Shown: positions 61,749-64,000 of the stretch, piece by piece | Layout of the letters: each line of letters starts with the position of its first letter | How positions within the stretch are numbered: position 1 is the first letter of the stretch | Origin: Pseudomonas sp. PB120 | Lineage (GTDB): Bacteria; Pseudomonadota; Gammaproteobacteria; Pseudomonadales; Pseudomonadaceae | Reading direction: 5' to 3' | DNA: 64,000 nt | Assembly: GCF_009761815.1 (NCBI RefSeq) | Contig: NZ_RWIN01000038.1 | Coordinates: 124,001-188,000 of the forward strand | Translations under genes and position numbers: made by a program | Notes under the pieces: model-generated | The model's database searches: none | What the model was told of the DNA's origin: nothing | What the model saw: the letters and a program-made list of their open reading frames with translations, nothing else

Positions 61749-61984
61749 TGGTGGCCATCGAGATTCTTTTTAAAGCCTCGCGCGTTCATCCCCATAAGTA
61801 TGCACTCAAGGAGTATCAGGGCGTAGGCGTCCGCATGAAGTCCCCAGATAACCCATAGCGCGTTACTGAGTATAAATCCCCAAAAAGCGATCATCCGTCG
61901 ATACGCTCTTTGCGAACCGATAAACCAGGCAGAGGCAACTGTTACCACCATGGCCGGCCACTGCAGGTAATCGATGTACTCCAA
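61739..61984 (-). CDS. Small three-segment membrane protein (convergent paralogue)
   Basis: The 81-residue protein MEYIDYLQWPAMVVTVASAWFIGSQ... repeats the pattern of the plus-strand neighbour: FILSNALWVIWG and YALILLECILMGMNARGFKKN. The two are tail to tail and overlap by about 10 bp at their 3' ends. The arrangement suggests an inverted duplication. They may act as a hetero-oligomer. Confidence 0.72.
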   Translation of the reverse strand: MEYIDYLQWPAMVVTVASAWFIGSQRAYRRMIAFWGFILSNALWVIWGLHADAYALILLECILMGMNARGFKKNLDGHHQS

Positions 61985-62011
61985 CGTGACGCCTCCAACA
62001 CATGCCGTTTA

Positions 62012-62713
62012 TTAAAGAGAGACGCCGGCACTCACCTGTGGGTCAAGTGCAGGTAACCCCAGTGACGCCCCCAGATTGGCCAGGTATTCGCCAAACCCTC
62101 CACGACATTTGTAATCCTTACGGGCACTGGTGATCACAGGGTTGGTCGCAGTCCAAACGATATGAGCACCGACCCTCTTGAGGTCAGCGACCAAGTGGAC
62201 GTCTTCGTGCGCAGTCAGATGCTGGAACCCTCCAGCGTTACGGTAGGCCTCGGCACTCAGACCAAGATTGGCGCCGTGGATATGTCGATGGTTTTCGATG
62301 AACTGGTAAAGCTTCATGTACTTTGAACGTACCAATTCACCGTGGTCATTCCAGCTATCCACCTCGACTGTCCCACAGACTGCATCGGCCTTGAATTCAA
62401 TCTGGCGGGCCAACCAATCCCGTGGCACTACGGTGTCGGCATCAGTAAAGGCAAGCCATTTCGCGCCAGCTGCCAGCAGGTGATCTGCACCGATGGCCCT
62501 TGCCTTGCCCACGTTCTTGAAAGAAACCTCAATACCGCTGACACCATGAGCTGAAACGATCTGCTCTGTCTGGTCGGAGCAATCGTCTAAAACCACGACT
62601 ATCGAGACTGGCTGGCCTGCCAGGCCCGGATGTTCAGCGGCTAACAAAATGGATGAAAGACAGGCAGTGATATGGCTCTCTTCATTATGGGCAGGTATCA
62701 CCACACCTATCAT
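62012..62713 (-). CDS. Glycosyltransferase family 2 protein
   Basis: The 233-residue protein has the GT-A start IGVVIPAHNEESHITACLSSIL, VVVLDDCSDQTEQIV and a DxD site LAFTDADTVVPRDWL, followed by FGEYLANLGASLG. It is typical of soluble GT2 enzymes that build envelope or osmoregulated glycans. It is not close to other polysaccharide genes. Confidence 0.86.
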   Translation of the reverse strand: MIGVVIPAHNEESHITACLSSILLAAEHPGLAGQPVSIVVVLDDCSDQTEQIVSAHGVSGIEVSFKNVGKARAIGADHLLAAGAKWLAFTDADTVVPRDWLARQIEFKADAVCGTVEVDSWNDHGELVRSKYMKLYQFIENHRHIHGANLGLSAEAYRNAGGFQHLTAHEDVHLVADLKRVGAHIVWTATNPVITSARKDYKCRGGFGEYLANLGASLGLPALDPQVSAGVSL

Positions 62714-62881
62714 AAAATTTATCCCCGGTTACCAGAGTTTAATGGCTCCAGCAGTCGACCATCCGATGCACCATTAGGTTTAAAAAATTACGAGAGTGTC
62801 TACCGACATTTGGGGGCGATTTGAAAATGGTAACGGATGGAGGGATTTGGCAAACGCCTTACTCCGATGCAATAACGGTCG

Positions 62882-63418
62882 TTAAGCACCTGGATTAGTA
62901 ACCTGGATATAGATTGCCCAGCTGGCAAGCAATACCCAAAACGCCGCAAATATCCACGGGGTACGTACTGAAAAAAGCAGCGCCGGACGATATCCCTTAT
63001 GGCTGGACTCACGTTCACTGAACAACGGCGACTCGTCATACGCCAACCCCATCACCGGTTCACTTCTGAGCAGCTCGCTCTGCTTGTAATACCAATGATC
63101 GATGATGTCATACGCTGCGCGGATGCCAGGCCAGGCATTCAACGAACTGAGAATACCCAGAAGCGCCAGGAAGGGAGGCACCACTAACGTAAATAACTTG
63201 CCCCATTCTGGATTGACGTTGGCCATGCAGGACGCGAACGCGATCACCAAAAAAGATTGCGCAGTCAGGTACGCGTTTGTTCGATTGGATAAAATGGCGG
63301 TCTCGTACTGAATCTCTCGACGGTAGAAATCCAGGCGCTCTTTGGGAGAGCCAAACATCTTTGCATCGCGCGCAGTGAGTTCAGTATCGCTTAGTTGAGA
63401 GGTCAAAATTCTCGGCAA
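62882..63418 (-). CDS. Two-segment membrane protein of unknown function
   Basis: The 178-residue protein has hydrophobic segments near residues 49-65 (YLTAQSFLVIAFASCMA), 78-95 (LVVPPFLALLGILSSL) and 153-170 (IFAAFWVLLASWAIYI). The FYRREIQYETAILSNRTNAYLTAQ start resembles small bacterial membrane proteins sometimes linked to stress or signalling effectors. I do not assign a function. Confidence 0.65.
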   Translation of the reverse strand: MPRILTSQLSDTELTARDAKMFGSPKERLDFYRREIQYETAILSNRTNAYLTAQSFLVIAFASCMANVNPEWGKLFTLVVPPFLALLGILSSLNAWPGIRAAYDIIDHWYYKQSELLRSEPVMGLAYDESPLFSERESSHKGYRPALLFSVRTPWIFAAFWVLLASWAIYIQVTNPGA

Positions 63419-63549
63419 ATCGGATTCGTCCTAAAAGATGAGTCATAACCATTGACCCCTGTGGAACGGGTTTCATTCCATTAACCTGCATCACAGACTG
63501 CCGTTACCTGGAAAGCTTTGGCAATTACCTGAGGTCGCTGGCCTTCTGA

Positions 63550-64000
63550 TTATTCGTAAGTCTCGTCAAGATCAATCGACGACGGCTTACGGCTCCAGTA
63601 TTCAATTAAAAAATCCGCCTCTTCATAACGCAACCCACGGTGCAGGTGCAGGTGTTCGGCAAGTGCCAGATGAACATCGCGACCATCCTGCGAGCACCCT
63701 TCAATCGGGTGGAGCCAATGGCAGGCCAGCACGCCCCCCTCTGGCCCAAGGCTGAGCAACGTATTTTCGATAACTGTTTGCCAGGAATCCACATCCAGAA
63801 AATACCCGACTTCGCTCAACACGATCAGGTCGAAAGTACCCTCGGGCCAGTCATCGGGAATACCCGCCGGCTCGACGCGCACATGAGGCAAATGACTCAA
63901 TCGACGGCGCGCGAGCGTTACCGCTTTGTCAATGATGTCCTGACACAGCAATGATTCACTGCGTTCGGCCAGTAGGAGACTAAGCTCACCGTTAGCGCAG
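63550..64000 (-). CDS. SAM-dependent methyltransferase (NodS-like), C-terminal part
   Basis: The minus-strand frame is open to the window end, so the N-terminus is missing. The visible 150 residues have CANGELSLLLAERSESLLCQDI (SAM motif I region), FDLIVLSEVGYFLD (motif II) and LSLGPEGGVLACHWLHPIEG. This pattern is typical of NodS-type methyltransferases. Beyond the border the gene should continue by about 50 residues. Confidence 0.8.
   Translation of the reverse strand, partial: CANGELSLLLAERSESLLCQDIIDKAVTLARRRLSHLPHVRVEPAGIPDDWPEGTFDLIVLSEVGYFLDVDSWQTVIENTLLSLGPEGGVLACHWLHPIEGCSQDGRDVHLALAEHLHLHRGLRYEEADFLIEYWSRKPSSIDLDETYE

Overview
The window reads as chromosomal DNA of a fluorescens-type Pseudomonas. 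This rests on the GC-rich coding bias, the many copies of the Pseudomonas REP family (core GTAGGAGCGAGC...GCTCGC), an OprD-family porin, an AcoR-type sigma-54 activator, and Crc/Hfq-type CA motifs in the leaders of catabolic genes. No tRNA, rRNA, CRISPR array, insertion sequence or prophage was seen.

Layout. 1-2.2 kb: end of an organosulfur (flavin monooxygenase, SsuA-like binding protein) unit and a DUF985 cupin. 2.46-2.79 kb: decayed remnant of a PQQ-dependent glucose-dehydrogenase-type gene. 2.8-7.4 kb: minus-strand sugar-acid/lactone unit (GntR regulator, MFS transporter, amidohydrolase-2 lactonase, GntP permease). 7.8-39.99 kb: a large, almost purely catabolic cluster. 40-50 kb: OprD porin, then a polyamine-like module (FAD amine oxidase, LuxR regulator, four-gene PotABCD-type transporter, aldehyde dehydrogenase). 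50-64 kb: TonB receptor, two GT2 glycosyltransferases, an AcoR regulator divergent from a flavin monooxygenase with a clear sigma-54 promoter, a lysine-rich small protein, a PhaZ-like hydrolase, a formaldehyde-dehydrogenase-type ADH, small membrane proteins and a cut-off methyltransferase.

The 7.8-39.99 kb cluster is the most interesting part. It holds six acyl-CoA dehydrogenases (two apparent large/small subunit pairs and two near-identical 379-residue paralogues), two SCP-x-type thiolases, two acyl-CoA synthetases, an alpha-methylacyl-CoA-racemase-like CoA transferase-family enzyme, two crotonases, two single-hotdog MaoC proteins, SDRs, an alcohol and an aldehyde dehydrogenase, a DUF1302/DUF1329 envelope pair, two large MalT-type (LAL) LuxR regulators, a TetR regulator and a periplasmic arylsulfatase. 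The enzyme set resembles machinery known for methyl-branched or steroid/isoprenoid side-chain beta-oxidation. No steroid ring-cleavage gene lies in the window, so the substrate is open.

By eye I found a recurring 17-bp palindrome, CCACCC-N5-GGGTGG, 59-109 bp before the start codons of the transcription units of this cluster: aldehyde dehydrogenase operon, first LAL gene, acyl-CoA-dehydrogenase/thiolase operon, the divergent racemase/second-LAL promoter, the second acyl-CoA-dehydrogenase operon and the sulfatase, with a shorter variant before DUF1302. It appears to define one regulon and ties the sulfatase to beta-oxidation, suggesting a sulfate-ester or related branched lipid as substrate. 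Several of the same leaders carry AAnAAnAA motifs, which predicts Crc/Hfq catabolite repression. One LAL gene has a REP inverted pair inserted in frame within its ATPase domain.
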